A stretch of 64,000 nt of DNA, taken from the NCBI RefSeq assembly GCF_018362995.1, contig NZ_CP074372.1, positions 3,720,001 to 3,784,000 on the forward strand. Direction: 5' to 3'. Position 1 is the first letter of the stretch, and every line of letters begins with the position of its first letter. This document shows positions 42,362 to 50,720 of this stretch, piece by piece. The notes below the pieces were generated by a model. It worked only from the letters and a program-made list of their open reading frames with translations. It ran no database searches and had not been told where the DNA came from. The translations under genes and the position numbers were made by a program. Source of the DNA: Chryseobacterium indologenes (GTDB taxonomy: Bacteria > Bacteroidota > Bacteroidia > Flavobacteriales > Weeksellaceae).

Positions 42362-42931
42362 TTATTTAATTTTTCTTGCTTTTTTATACTTATGAGGAAG
42401 ATTTTCTTTGATATAGGCATCCAGTTTTTTCCTGTCTTTTTCCAACTCACGGGGATATTCCGGGTTGTTTTTAAGAACAATATCACCATAGTCTTCAATG
42501 GTACACAAGAATTGGGCCGGATTTCCAATAAACACCGTATTATCTGGCATAGACTGTGAAAGCACAGAATTAGCTCCCAGAATACAGTTGTTACCAATCT
42601 GTACATCCTGCATGATTACAGCATTGAGACCAATTGTACAGTTATTTCCTATTTTTATTCTTCCAAGAATTCTGGCATCTTCGTATCCGGGAAGTCTTCT
42701 CAACAGAGTAGTGGTTCCGCCGTGATTTACAAATCTTACGTCTCCGGCAATATTCACATTGTCACCAATCTCAATAAGATAAGGTTCAGTTCCAAAATAC
42801 ACTTTATCGGGCATATTGAAGTTTTTTCCTACCTTCATACCTCTATATTTAGCCACTTCAAGACTGCCTCTATTCAAAAAAGATTGATAGAGAGCGTCTA
42901 TTTTTAATAGGATTCTGAATATAAAAATCAT
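42362..42931 (-). CDS. Left-handed beta-helix acyltransferase
   Basis: 189 residues from ATG 42931. Hexapeptide repeats (I-E-I-G-D-N-V-N-I, I-K-I-G-N-N-C-T-I-G-L-N-A-V-I, V-Q-I-G-N-N-C-I-L-G-A-N-S-V-L) form the beta-helix, and F-V-N-H-G-G holds the likely catalytic histidine. The C-terminus is a long basic helix. Probably acetylates or otherwise acylates a sugar. It is the first gene of a three-gene minus-strand unit (with 41181 and 40615) that starts back-to-back with the plus-strand KAS III cassette, 53 bases away. Confidence 0.85.
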   Translation of the reverse strand: MIFIFRILLKIDALYQSFLNRGSLEVAKYRGMKVGKNFNMPDKVYFGTEPYLIEIGDNVNIAGDVRFVNHGGTTTLLRRLPGYEDARILGRIKIGNNCTIGLNAVIMQDVQIGNNCILGANSVLSQSMPDNTVFIGNPAQFLCTIEDYGDIVLKNNPEYPRELEKDRKKLDAYIKENLPHKYKKARKIK

Positions 42932-42954
42932 CACAAGTGTAAAGTTGTTTTCGT

Positions 42955-42962
42955 TACTTTTG
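42955..42962 (+). promoter_or_regulatory. -7 promoter element of the KAS III - ACP - SDR cassette
   Basis: TACTTTTG, 22 bases upstream of the first ATG at 42985, on the strand opposite to most of the polysaccharide locus. Confidence 0.6.
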
Positions 42963-42984
42963 CAAAGAAAGAGAATTTATTAAT

Positions 42985-43956
42985 ATGATGAAAATTTCAA
43001 AAATAGAATATTATCTGCCTCAGCAGGTGTTAACTAACGAGGGGCTTGAAAAATTGTTCCCCGAATGGAGTTCAGAACGCATCAAGGAGAAAGTAGGTAT
43101 TTCTCAACGTCATATTTCTTCAGACAACGAAACGGTGCTGGATATGGCTGTACAATCTTCCGAAAAAATTTTCGAAAACTATGACAGGAACAAAATAGAT
43201 TTTATTTTGTTCTGTACCCAGAGTCCGGAGTATTTTCTGCCTACAACGGCCTGTATTTTGCAGGACAGATTGAGGCTTAGGAAAAATATCGGAGCTATAG
43301 ATTTTAATCTTGGCTGCTCAGGGTTTGTGTATGGATTAGCGTTTGCGAAAGGTTTGATTGCTGCTGGAGTTGCAAAGAGTATTCTTTTGGTGACTTCAGA
43401 AACGTACACCAAACATATTCATCCTGATGATAAAGGAAACCGAAGCATATTCGGGGATGCTTCAGCCTCAGCAATTATTGAAAAAGCAGAGGGGAATGAC
43501 TATCAATTCTGTCTGGGTACAGACGGGAGCGGTGCTGAAAACCTTATCGTGAAGAAAGGAGCTTTTAAAAAAGACTTTGAACTGAATCCTGAGCATGAAT
43601 TCAGCCCGGAAAATATTTATATGAATGGTCCTGAAATTTTTAATTTTACAATTGAAAATATCCCGGGATTGGTAAAAGAAACCCTTGAAGTGAACGGAAT
43701 GACCATGGATGATATTGATCATTTTGTTTTTCACCAGGCTAATTCTTTTATGCTGAATTATTTAAGAAAGAAAACAAAAATACCGGCTGAAAAGTTCTAT
43801 ATTGATATGGAAAATACCGGAAACACTGTTTCTGCAACTATTCCTATTGCCCTTAAAAATATGATGGATAAAGGAATGCTGAAGGAAGGAGATAAAGTTT
43901 TAATGGCAGGCTTTGGAGTAGGTTATTCATGGGGAGCCACCATTATGGAAATTTAA
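42985..43956 (+). CDS. 3-oxoacyl-ACP synthase III family enzyme (FabH-like)
   Basis: 323 residues, cytosolic. Condenses an acyl-CoA or acyl-ACP with malonyl-ACP. The catalytic triad is complete: C111 (N-L-G-C-S-G-F-V-Y-G), H250 (V-F-H-Q-A-N) and N280 (N-T-G-N-T-V-S-A-T-I-P). It is the first of three genes in the order KAS III, acyl carrier protein, reductase, inside a polysaccharide locus and on the strand opposite to its neighbours. Unlike housekeeping fabH it is not next to fatty-acid synthesis genes. Its own carrier and reductase suggest a short hydroxyacyl group is built here for glycan acylation. The substrate chain length cannot be read. Confidence 0.92.
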   Translation: MMKISKIEYYLPQQVLTNEGLEKLFPEWSSERIKEKVGISQRHISSDNETVLDMAVQSSEKIFENYDRNKIDFILFCTQSPEYFLPTTACILQDRLRLRKNIGAIDFNLGCSGFVYGLAFAKGLIAAGVAKSILLVTSETYTKHIHPDDKGNRSIFGDASASAIIEKAEGNDYQFCLGTDGSGAENLIVKKGAFKKDFELNPEHEFSPENIYMNGPEIFNFTIENIPGLVKETLEVNGMTMDDIDHFVFHQANSFMLNYLRKKTKIPAEKFYIDMENTGNTVSATIPIALKNMMDKGMLKEGDKVLMAGFGVGYSWGATIMEI

Positions 43957-43983
43957 GATAACAAACATTTAAAATTATAAAAT

Positions 43984-44217
43984 ATGAAGACATCCGTTTT
44001 TTTAGAAAAACTACAAGAAGAATTGGAGGAAGATGAAACATTGACCACTGAAACGAATTTAAAATCTTTGGAAAGCTATGACTCTATCAGTTTACTTTCT
44101 GTTATTGCATTTGTAGACGAAAATTTCAGCAAAAAAATTGATACCAAGCATTTTAAAGATATCGAAACCGTTTCTGATCTGATGAATGTTATAGGAAAAG
44201 AAAATTTTGAAGATTAA
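43984..44217 (+). CDS. Dedicated acyl carrier protein
   Basis: 77 residues, acidic, four-helix ACP fold. The phosphopantetheine attachment serine is S34 in Y-D-S-I-S-L-L-S-V, where the usual D-S-L is D-S-I. It sits 27 bases after the KAS III gene, and its stop overlaps the ATG of the reductase by one base, so the three are one operon. A dedicated carrier keeps the acyl intermediate apart from the general fatty-acid pool. Housekeeping acpP is expected elsewhere in the genome. Confidence 0.9.
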   Translation: MKTSVFLEKLQEELEEDETLTTETNLKSLESYDSISLLSVIAFVDENFSKKIDTKHFKDIETVSDLMNVIGKENFED

Positions 44218-44975
44218 TGGATGCTTTCTCATTAAAAAATAAAATTGTTCTCATTACAGGCGCTTCTTCCGGAATAGGGAGAAGCTGTTCTGTAGAATGC
44301 AGCAAAAGCGGCGCAGATTTGATTCTTGTGGGAAGAAACCAGGAAGAACTGATGAAAACCGTTGCTCTGCTGAATCCTGAAACCAAATTTGAGATCATTG
44401 CCGAAGATATTACCCAATCTGAAAACCTTGAAGCTGTCATTGCAGATAAAGTTTCAGTTTTAGGCAAGATTTCAGGATTCATACACTGTGCCGGTATCGA
44501 GAAAACATTACCGTTAAAAAAGCACAATCCTCAGTTGTACCAGGATATATTTGCAGTGAATGTCATTGCCGGACTTGAAATTGCCAAAATCCTTTCTCTA
44601 AAAAAGTATAAAGAAGAGACGTCCAGTTTTGTATTTATTTCTTCTGTTGCAGGAATGGTAGGGGAGGCTGGAAAAGCGGCTTATTCTGCCAGTAAAGGGG
44701 CTGTCATTTCAGGTGCCCGTTCATTGGCAATGGAACTTTCCAGAAGTAATATCCGTGTCAACAGCATAAGCCCTGCCATGGTGAATACCCCGATTCTGGA
44801 AAAAATGTTTGAAGATATTGGTGAAGAAGCTTCATCAGAAATCATAAAAAAGCATCCGCTGGGAATAGGTGACCCTAAAGATGTAGCGAATGCTTGTATT
44901 TTTCTATTGTCCGACGCCTCAAGATGGGTTACAGGAACCAATCTTGTCATTGATGGAGGATATTCTGCACAGTAA
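44217..44975 (+). CDS. Short-chain dehydrogenase/reductase (FabG-like)
   Basis: 252 residues, Rossmann fold. Cofactor motif G-A-S-S-G-I-G at 15-21, with R40 (V-G-R-N) suggesting NADPH; active-site S142/S143 and Y156-S-A-S-K160. The usual N-N-A-G motif reads H-C-A-G. The likely job is reduction of the 3-oxoacyl-ACP made by the KAS III gene to 3-hydroxyacyl-ACP. An alternative is action on a nucleotide sugar, but the ACP partner makes the acyl route more likely. One base separates its stop from that of the convergent glycosyltransferase at 44977, with no terminator between. Confidence 0.9.
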   Translation: MDAFSLKNKIVLITGASSGIGRSCSVECSKSGADLILVGRNQEELMKTVALLNPETKFEIIAEDITQSENLEAVIADKVSVLGKISGFIHCAGIEKTLPLKKHNPQLYQDIFAVNVIAGLEIAKILSLKKYKEETSSFVFISSVAGMVGEAGKAAYSASKGAVISGARSLAMELSRSNIRVNSISPAMVNTPILEKMFEDIGEEASSEIIKKHPLGIGDPKDVANACIFLLSDASRWVTGTNLVIDGGYSAQ

Positions 44976-44976
44976 C

Positions 44977-46131
44977 TTATTTTTTGTACAGCGTTTCTAT
45001 AATATTTTCTACGCTGTCAAATATTTTCTTATTGTCGAACTGACTTTCAATATTTTTAAGATTTTCTCTGATATGGAGAACAAGGCTGGGATCGGTAAAG
45101 AATGTCTTCATTGCCGAATACATTTCATCAACCTCATAACTGATAAGGTATCCCGTTTCCCGGTCTTTGATCATCAACCCTACATCACCTACATTCGTTG
45201 CAATAATAGGCTTCTGAAGGATTAATGCTTCAGCAATTACCAGAGGCCATGCTTCAGATTCGGAAGGAAGAATGAAGTAATCTGCTTTCTTGATGTACGG
45301 ATAAGGGTTCATCTGATTTCCGGCCAGAATAAATGTATTTTCAACATTGTTTTTTGCGACCTGAGCTTTAAGGTTCTTCATTTCATCACCATCTCCAATG
45401 ACAATGATGCTGTGATGAAATCCTTCGTTGATAAGCCTTGTATGGGCTTCAATAAGTTTATGATATCCTTTTCTTGAATGAAGTCTCCCGATAGACGCAA
45501 AAACAGGTCCTTCAGGGAAGTTGTCAATCTTTTCTTCAGCCTTTCGCTTTATTTCTTCGATAGGAATAGGATTGATAATAACACTTTCAGCGGGATAATT
45601 GAGATCTGGATAATACTGATGCATCATATCCTTTATTTTGTGAGAGCAGTACACCATATGATCAAACTGCGGGAAGCTCTTTAAAATATCAGGCACCAAA
45701 GGCTGAAATTTTGGAACATTGATTTCAGAATGAAACCATCCGATTTTTTTTGAATTTTTATGGGTAGAACTCAGGATAGCATCATAATCCCTGTAATCCA
45801 TCCCTATTTCTATATCAAAGGTATCATTGATAAGCCTGTCAGCAATAGCTGGGTTGTTTTTCAGTTTACGAAGCTTTAACCTTCTCTTGGCAAGCTGAAG
45901 TTTTTGAAGCAGAGAATTGTCTGAAAAATCCTCTTTTCCATCAGTAAGGTATATTTTTCTGATATGTTTCGGAAGCTCATCACGCAGCTTACCCTGGTTA
46001 AGAGTAAGGCATACCGTCATTTCAAATTTGTCAGGATTCAGATTGTTGAGAAGTCCCAACAGTACTTTTTCTACGCCTCCCATTTCCATGGAGCGGTGTC
46101 TGAACAAAATTTTTATTTTTTTTTCTATCAT
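44977..46131 (-). CDS. Glycosyltransferase family 4 (GT-B)
   Basis: 384 residues. M-E-M-G-G-V-E-K-V-L at the N-terminus and S-E-A-W-P-L-V-I-A-E-A-L as the E-x7-E site. It is a paralogue of 41181-42329, sharing K-I-x-L, N-P-D-K-F-E/K-Y-E and the P-Y-P-Y-I/M-K-K-A-D motif. It is coupled to the GT2 gene upstream by a one-base stop/start overlap. Attaches a sugar on the cytosolic side of the membrane; donor unknown. Confidence 0.9.
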   Translation of the reverse strand: MIEKKIKILFRHRSMEMGGVEKVLLGLLNNLNPDKFEMTVCLTLNQGKLRDELPKHIRKIYLTDGKEDFSDNSLLQKLQLAKRRLKLRKLKNNPAIADRLINDTFDIEIGMDYRDYDAILSSTHKNSKKIGWFHSEINVPKFQPLVPDILKSFPQFDHMVYCSHKIKDMMHQYYPDLNYPAESVIINPIPIEEIKRKAEEKIDNFPEGPVFASIGRLHSRKGYHKLIEAHTRLINEGFHHSIIVIGDGDEMKNLKAQVAKNNVENTFILAGNQMNPYPYIKKADYFILPSESEAWPLVIAEALILQKPIIATNVGDVGLMIKDRETGYLISYEVDEMYSAMKTFFTDPSLVLHIRENLKNIESQFDNKKIFDSVENIIETLYKK

Positions 46132-46970
46132 TATCCGAAGATTGATTGTAAAGTAATTTTTATTTTTTTCTTGATACGGAAAGGAAACTTGTGCTGATAT
46201 TGTAACAGACCGAATATTTCATCCGCACCTGTATAATGATCCGGGATTTTCTGTCCATTGATGGTGGTAAGTCCTCTGCGCTTCATTGTGTTGAAAATCA
46301 CCTGCGCGAAATACTCATGGGATTTCTTTTTATTCTCATTCTGGGAAATTCCGCCCTGGTGAGTTCTGTAGAGATAGTTAGTGTCATTAATGAACTGAAC
46401 TTTTCCCTTTTCATACATTTTAAGATACAGATCCTGGTCTTCACCGATTTTCAAATCCGGATTCATTTTTTCAGTCTGTTCATACACTGCTTTTCTGAAA
46501 GTTACAAAATGAGCAATCTGAATCGGGAAATTAAAAAAATAAGGATCACCATTCGGGACCTGCATTGCAGATCTGAACGGAGAAATAGGTTTCAGATTCT
46601 GGTCACACGTCATAAACCTTGAATAGGTAAGGACTGTATTTTTTTTAGTCTGAAAAATCTCCATACATTTTTGAATAGCTGTAGGGTTGATAGCATCATC
46701 AGGATCTAAAAATCCACAGATTTCCCCTTCAGCGAGCTCAATCAGTTTACTTTTCGTAACGCCTACACCGGAATTTTTTTCATTTTCAAAAAATTTAAAC
46801 CTTTTATCACCTGAAATCATTTCCCGGATCATTTTCTTTTCGCTTTCAGAAGAGGCGTCATCCAGAATGATGGCTTCCCAGTCTGTATACGTCTGCTGAA
46901 GTATGCTTTCAAAACAGTCTTTGAAAAAATGAGCATTATTATAATGGGCTATAAGAATAGAAAACTTCAT
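46131..46970 (-). CDS. Glycosyltransferase family 2 (GT-A)
   Basis: 279 residues. N-terminal F-S-I-L-I-A-H-Y-N-N, D-W-E-A-I-I-L-D-D-A-S-S and the metal-binding F-L-D-P-D-D near residue 95. It is closely related to the gene at 53444-54289 in this locus (same I-L-I-A-x-Y-N-N and G-F-L-D-P-D-D-A), indicating duplication of a glycosylation step. Both ends overlap neighbours by one base, so three genes are translationally coupled (46970 - 46131 - 44977). Confidence 0.9.
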   Translation of the reverse strand: MKFSILIAHYNNAHFFKDCFESILQQTYTDWEAIILDDASSESEKKMIREMISGDKRFKFFENEKNSGVGVTKSKLIELAEGEICGFLDPDDAINPTAIQKCMEIFQTKKNTVLTYSRFMTCDQNLKPISPFRSAMQVPNGDPYFFNFPIQIAHFVTFRKAVYEQTEKMNPDLKIGEDQDLYLKMYEKGKVQFINDTNYLYRTHQGGISQNENKKKSHEYFAQVIFNTMKRRGLTTINGQKIPDHYTGADEIFGLLQYQHKFPFRIKKKIKITLQSIFG

Positions 46971-47512
46971 TAATGTTCCTTAAATATTAATTCCTGATGA
47001 TTGATTACGGTTGTATTGGAAGGCACATCTTTGTAAATGGTACATCCTGCCCCAATAATACAGTCGTCCCCGATAGTAACTCCTTTTAGAACGGTAACAT
47101 TACTTCCGAGCCAGCAATTGCTTCCGATTCTGATGGGAGCTGTGGTAAACTCAGCGTGAGACAGTTTAAAATCCGGATGAATCTGATACGCATGGTTGTG
47201 ATCATACAGTTTTACATTTTCTCCGAATAATGTATTGTCACCTATTGAAATACTGTCCAGACAATTGATGGAACAGAAGTTATTCATGAAAAAATTGTTT
47301 CCGATTTCTAAAGTGGCATTCTGTTGTACAAGAACATGTACATAATTTCTGAAACTGACCCCGTGGCCAATCGTCACTTTCTTTATATTTTCATGCAGAA
47401 TAAAATGATCACTGATCCCAAGTTTTATCCCCTTGAAAGAAACATAAGGGTGTTTTTTGAGAAGAGAAATCTGGCTTTTTCGTTGAATTTTTGCTATAAT
47501 TTCATAAAGCAT
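46970..47512 (-). CDS. Left-handed beta-helix acyltransferase (WbbJ/LacA type)
   Basis: About 180 residues from ATG 47512; a GTG at 47530 gives six more and cannot be excluded. Repeats V-T-I-G-H-G-V-S-F, L-E-I-G-N-N-F-F, I-S-I-G-D-N-T-L-F-G, and catalytic-type histidines in Y-D-H-N-H-A-Y, a signature of maltose/galactoside-type O-acetyltransferases. W-L-G-S-N-V-T-V-L-K-G-V-T-I-G closes the helix. First gene of the three-gene unit with the GT2 and GT4 genes. Promoter element TATATTTG lies 30 bases upstream, overlapped by a palindrome. Confidence 0.86.
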   Translation of the reverse strand: MLYEIIAKIQRKSQISLLKKHPYVSFKGIKLGISDHFILHENIKKVTIGHGVSFRNYVHVLVQQNATLEIGNNFFMNNFCSINCLDSISIGDNTLFGENVKLYDHNHAYQIHPDFKLSHAEFTTAPIRIGSNCWLGSNVTVLKGVTIGDDCIIGAGCTIYKDVPSNTTVINHQELIFKEH

Positions 47513-47530
47513 ACCTAAATTTATTTTCAC

Positions 47531-47547
47531 ATTTGTAGCCTACAAAT
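47531..47547. promoter_or_regulatory. 17-base palindrome overlapping a promoter
   Basis: ATTTGTAG, a central C, then CTACAAAT: perfect 8-base arms. It overlaps the minus-strand -7 element (47543-47550) by five bases and covers the expected start of transcription of the 46970 unit. It could be an operator or just form a 5' hairpin. Confidence 0.45.
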
Positions 47548-47550
47548 ATA
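47543..47550 (-). promoter_or_regulatory. -7 promoter element
   Basis: TATATTTG on the minus strand, heading the acyltransferase - GT2 - GT4 unit. Confidence 0.6.
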
Positions 47551-47679
47551 ATTTGTTTTACATAATTATAATAATAAATCTTATTTTTGTGCCTTAAAAT
47601 TAATACTTTATATCAAATAAAAACAGCTTTCAGAGTTGGGTCTGCTGTGTTTTGATAAAGTAAAGCATTTTGCGATTCT

Positions 47680-48714
47680 GTGAAGATAAGTCAGATTACA
47701 TTTACCAGGTTTGTTGCCGCTATGGCAATTGTCATTTCCCATTTCAATAAAGATCTGTTTTTATATAAGATAGATTATATTTCCAATCTTTTTTTGAGAG
47801 CGAATGTAGGGGTAAGCTATTTCTTTATTCTTTCAGGGTTTATCATGATTATTGCCTACCATAAGAAGGATAAGATTGATTATCTGGAGTTTTACAAAAA
47901 CAGGTTTGCCAGAATCTATCCGCTCTATATGCTTGGACTTCTGCTGTATTTCATGACGAGATATGAACTGTTTGACTGGTATAAGCTGGTTTTATATGGA
48001 TTGGGTATTCAGAGCTGGATACCGGGAGAAGCCATGATTCTGAATTTTCCGGGATGGTCTATCTCTGTAGAGTTTTTCTTTTACCTGCTTTTTCCGTTTT
48101 TATATAATTATTTTTACGCAAAGAAAAATAAAATGATTTGGGTATTTGCCATTGGACTCTGGCTGATTACTCAGGTGTTTTCTAATCTGTATCCGGTATA
48201 TGGAGCGTATGAAGGGCCACACACGAAAAGTCATGAGTTTCTTTATTATTTTCCTTTCTGGCATCTTAATGAATTTCTGATCGGGAATCTGGCAGGAATA
48301 TTTTTTGTAAGAAATTACAAGCAAAAAAATTACGACCGTCAGGTGATCGCAGTCTTTTTACTGATCCTTGTGTCTCTGATGTTTGTTCCGCTTTTTTATC
48401 ACAACGGGTTGATGGCTTTACTTTTTGTACCTGCAATTCTTCTGATTTCGGCTAATAACGGAAGAGTAAGTAAGCTCTTTTCATTGAAACCGCTGGAATA
48501 TCTTGGAGAAATAAGTTATGGTATATACATCACTCATATTCCCGTTCTTTATCTTGTAAGGGAGTTTTTAAAATGGAAGGAATATACGTTCAGTATTGAT
48601 ATTGTATTTGTGATTTACATTATTGTTATGCTGCTCAGTTCTGCAATTTTTTATCAGTTTATTGAAAAACCAATGCGTGATCTTTTAAGAAAGATACATT
48701 TTACCAAACAATAA
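47680..48714 (+). CDS. Membrane acyltransferase family 3 (OafA-like, no SGNH domain), GTG start
   Basis: 344 residues with about ten helices, inner membrane. Typical motifs: F-T-R-F-V-A-A-M-A-I-V-I-S-H-F with the conserved histidine, F-F-I-L-S-G-F-I-M, F-Y-K-N-R-F-A-R-I-Y-P-L-Y, and W-S-I-S-V-E-F-F-F-Y-L-L-F-P. Transfers an acyl group, commonly acetyl, to a sugar on the glycan. The start is GTG 47680; an in-frame TAA lies eight codons upstream and there is no ATG. It is a lone plus-strand gene inside the minus-strand locus, with a hairpin between it and the convergent gene. Confidence 0.88.
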   Translation: MKISQITFTRFVAAMAIVISHFNKDLFLYKIDYISNLFLRANVGVSYFFILSGFIMIIAYHKKDKIDYLEFYKNRFARIYPLYMLGLLLYFMTRYELFDWYKLVLYGLGIQSWIPGEAMILNFPGWSISVEFFFYLLFPFLYNYFYAKKNKMIWVFAIGLWLITQVFSNLYPVYGAYEGPHTKSHEFLYYFPFWHLNEFLIGNLAGIFFVRNYKQKNYDRQVIAVFLLILVSLMFVPLFYHNGLMALLFVPAILLISANNGRVSKLFSLKPLEYLGEISYGIYITHIPVLYLVREFLKWKEYTFSIDIVFVIYIIVMLLSSAIFYQFIEKPMRDLLRKIHFTKQ

Positions 48715-48730
48715 AACTAAAGTATTATTT

Positions 48731-48750
48731 TAAACTAAACATTTAGTTTA
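48731..48750. terminator. Bidirectional hairpin between convergent genes
   Basis: Eight-base stem TAAACTAA / TTAGTTTA with loop ACAT, AT-only apart from one G-C pair per arm, in the 45-base gap between the plus-strand acyltransferase and the minus-strand GT2 gene. Confidence 0.5.
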
Positions 48751-48759
48751 ATTATATTG

Positions 48760-49698
48760 TTAGAACAAATCGTTTCTAAAATTAATATTATACAGCCCTG
48801 AACGGATACTTTTATAGTCTGTAAACAAATACTTTGTAATCATTCCCCATTTTTTGAGTAGAGGAGCATTGGCGATTTGGAAACTCCTGTATACTCTTTT
48901 GATATGAATTTTAACATCATTGGGGATGGTATTTTCATTCTCTGCCCAATGGTTAACTTCTTTCCACAGAACAACTCTTGTTGAGGCCGGCTTAACTTCT
49001 CTGGAGTCTATTTTGGTAATTCTGTTGTTCTCGTGAACTCCTCTTACGGCTACTGCCTTATCAAGAATTCCCGGATATAAATTCAGATAGTAGGAGAGTC
49101 TGAATAGAAATTCAGTGTCCTGATGAAGCTTTAAATGTGTTTTAAAGAAATACTCCATGTTTTTCAAAGAACTTTTACGGATAGTCAATGCATCAATGCT
49201 GAAAAGTCCGAAAGTTCCTATCATGTTAAGCTGTCCCGGAAATACATCTCTCGGAGGATGTTTCTTGTAAACTGTAGTCAGGCGGTCTCCAAAGACCTTA
49301 TAATATTGTTCTTTTGCTTTCTCAGAATAATAATGAACCCCGATGGCACCATAAACTCCATCTACATCTATATTGGGAAACAGTTCTTTTTCTGCATCAA
49401 AACGGTTGGGAAGGTAGTAATCATCTGCATCCAGGAAAGCAATAAAATCTCCTTCCGCTTTTTCCAACCCTAAATTTCTGCTGGCACCTGCTCCATGATT
49501 GCCTTTATCAGGATGCTGAAAAAGCTTTACCCTATCATATTTTTCAGCAAGTTCCCTACAAACCTGCAATGCATTGTCCGGAGACTTGTCTTCTACCAAT
49601 ACCACTTCATACACCTCTTCGAACTGAAGAGCGGAATCTACAGCCTGCGAAACATATTTTTCGGCATTGTAAACGGGAATAATTACTGAAATTTTCAT
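48760..49698 (-). CDS. Glycosyltransferase family 2 (GT-A)
   Basis: 312 residues. I-S-V-I-I-P-V-Y-N-A-E-K-Y-V at the N-terminus, V-E-D-K-S-P-D-N, and F-L-D-A-D-D-Y as the metal site near residue 93. The C-terminal part has F-R-L-S-Y-Y-L-N-L-Y-P-G, more helical than in the other GT2 genes. Cytosolic, adds one sugar. Downstream of the membrane acyltransferase at 49709 (10 bases). Confidence 0.9.
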   Translation of the reverse strand: MKISVIIPVYNAEKYVSQAVDSALQFEEVYEVVLVEDKSPDNALQVCRELAEKYDRVKLFQHPDKGNHGAGASRNLGLEKAEGDFIAFLDADDYYLPNRFDAEKELFPNIDVDGVYGAIGVHYYSEKAKEQYYKVFGDRLTTVYKKHPPRDVFPGQLNMIGTFGLFSIDALTIRKSSLKNMEYFFKTHLKLHQDTEFLFRLSYYLNLYPGILDKAVAVRGVHENNRITKIDSREVKPASTRVVLWKEVNHWAENENTIPNDVKIHIKRVYRSFQIANAPLLKKWGMITKYLFTDYKSIRSGLYNINFRNDLF

Positions 49699-49708
49699 TT
49701 GTATCGGA

Positions 49709-50707
49709 TTATGCTTTTAATTTAATTTTTAAATAATTGGTTACTTTTTTCTCAACAAAATAATACAGAAGTGATGCCACTATAATGACCATGACAATCT
49801 TAAATAGAAAAAAGGGAAAACTGAGGTAGCCTTCAACTTTAAATCTTTTTAAAGCAATTTCTACAAAAGGATGTGACAGGTATAGTGAATAGGAAATGTC
49901 TCCCAGAAAAATTAAGGCTTTGTTTCCTTTAAAATGAAATATATAATCAAAAGTTAAGAAAGAAAATACAAACAGGGAGATGATGGCCAGCTTTATCATA
50001 TCATTATCTGTAGGGATAATACTAAGCAGTACCAATATAAATAATATAATTCCTGTTACAGAAAGTAATGTTGCCCAGATCTTTGGAATTGTAAATCTAT
50101 TCAGTAAAAGTGAAAAAAGAATTCCCACAACAAAATAAAGATTCAGCGAGTGGGTTACCATTCGCAGATAAGGACTTTCAAATTGAATAAAAGAACCTAA
50201 AATTGATGTCAGGATGAAAAAACCTGCAATGAAGTAATACCTTTTTTCTTTAAAAAATAATGAGAGTCCGAATATGAGATAAAAGAACATCTCAAAATTT
50301 AAGGACCAGCCTAAGAAAAGGACCGGAAATTCTTTTTTCGTGGGAAGGAATAATAATGAGTGGATAAGCTCATAAAGCCCTGCACCATGAAAATAGAGGA
50401 GAAAACTTCCTCCGGGAATCATTGCAGCAAAAGTCAAAAGATAGTACAGCGGAACAATTCTGATCACCCTTCTTTTGTAAAATAAAGTGATCTGCTGAAA
50501 AGAATCTTTACTGAAATTTATTTTTTGAGTGGTGAAAGCCATGATAAATCCACTGATAATAAAAAATACGGGAACACCGATACTTCCTTTTTTAAAGAGA
50601 ATATCGCCAAGATTCAGCCCAGGTAGATTTATTGTTTCACGGAAATGAAAGCAACATACCAATAAGGCTGAAATCCCTCTTAATATCTGGAGGTTGTTAA
50701 GCTTCAT
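49709..50707 (-). CDS. Membrane acyltransferase family 3
   Basis: 332 residues, about ten helices. L-R-G-I-S-A-L-L-V-C-C-F-H-F-R holds the conserved histidine; K-K-G-S-I-G-V-P-V-F-F-I-I-S-G-F-I-M and Y-K-R-R-V-I-R-I-V-P-L-Y-Y and W-S-L-N-F-E-M-F-F-Y complete the family pattern. Acylates glycan sugars. It follows the rhamnosyltransferase-like gene by 13 bases in a likely unit 51548 to 48760. Confidence 0.88.
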   Translation of the reverse strand: MKLNNLQILRGISALLVCCFHFRETINLPGLNLGDILFKKGSIGVPVFFIISGFIMAFTTQKINFSKDSFQQITLFYKRRVIRIVPLYYLLTFAAMIPGGSFLLYFHGAGLYELIHSLLFLPTKKEFPVLFLGWSLNFEMFFYLIFGLSLFFKEKRYYFIAGFFILTSILGSFIQFESPYLRMVTHSLNLYFVVGILFSLLLNRFTIPKIWATLLSVTGIILFILVLLSIIPTDNDMIKLAIISLFVFSFLTFDYIFHFKGNKALIFLGDISYSLYLSHPFVEIALKRFKVEGYLSFPFFLFKIVMVIIVASLLYYFVEKKVTNYLKIKLKA

Positions 50708-50720
50708 GACTGGAGGAGTC

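Noticed and set aside
42340..42606. An 88-codon minus-strand frame overlapping the beta-helix acyltransferase
   Set aside because: Another frame of the same strand inside a gene with clear hexapeptide repeats.
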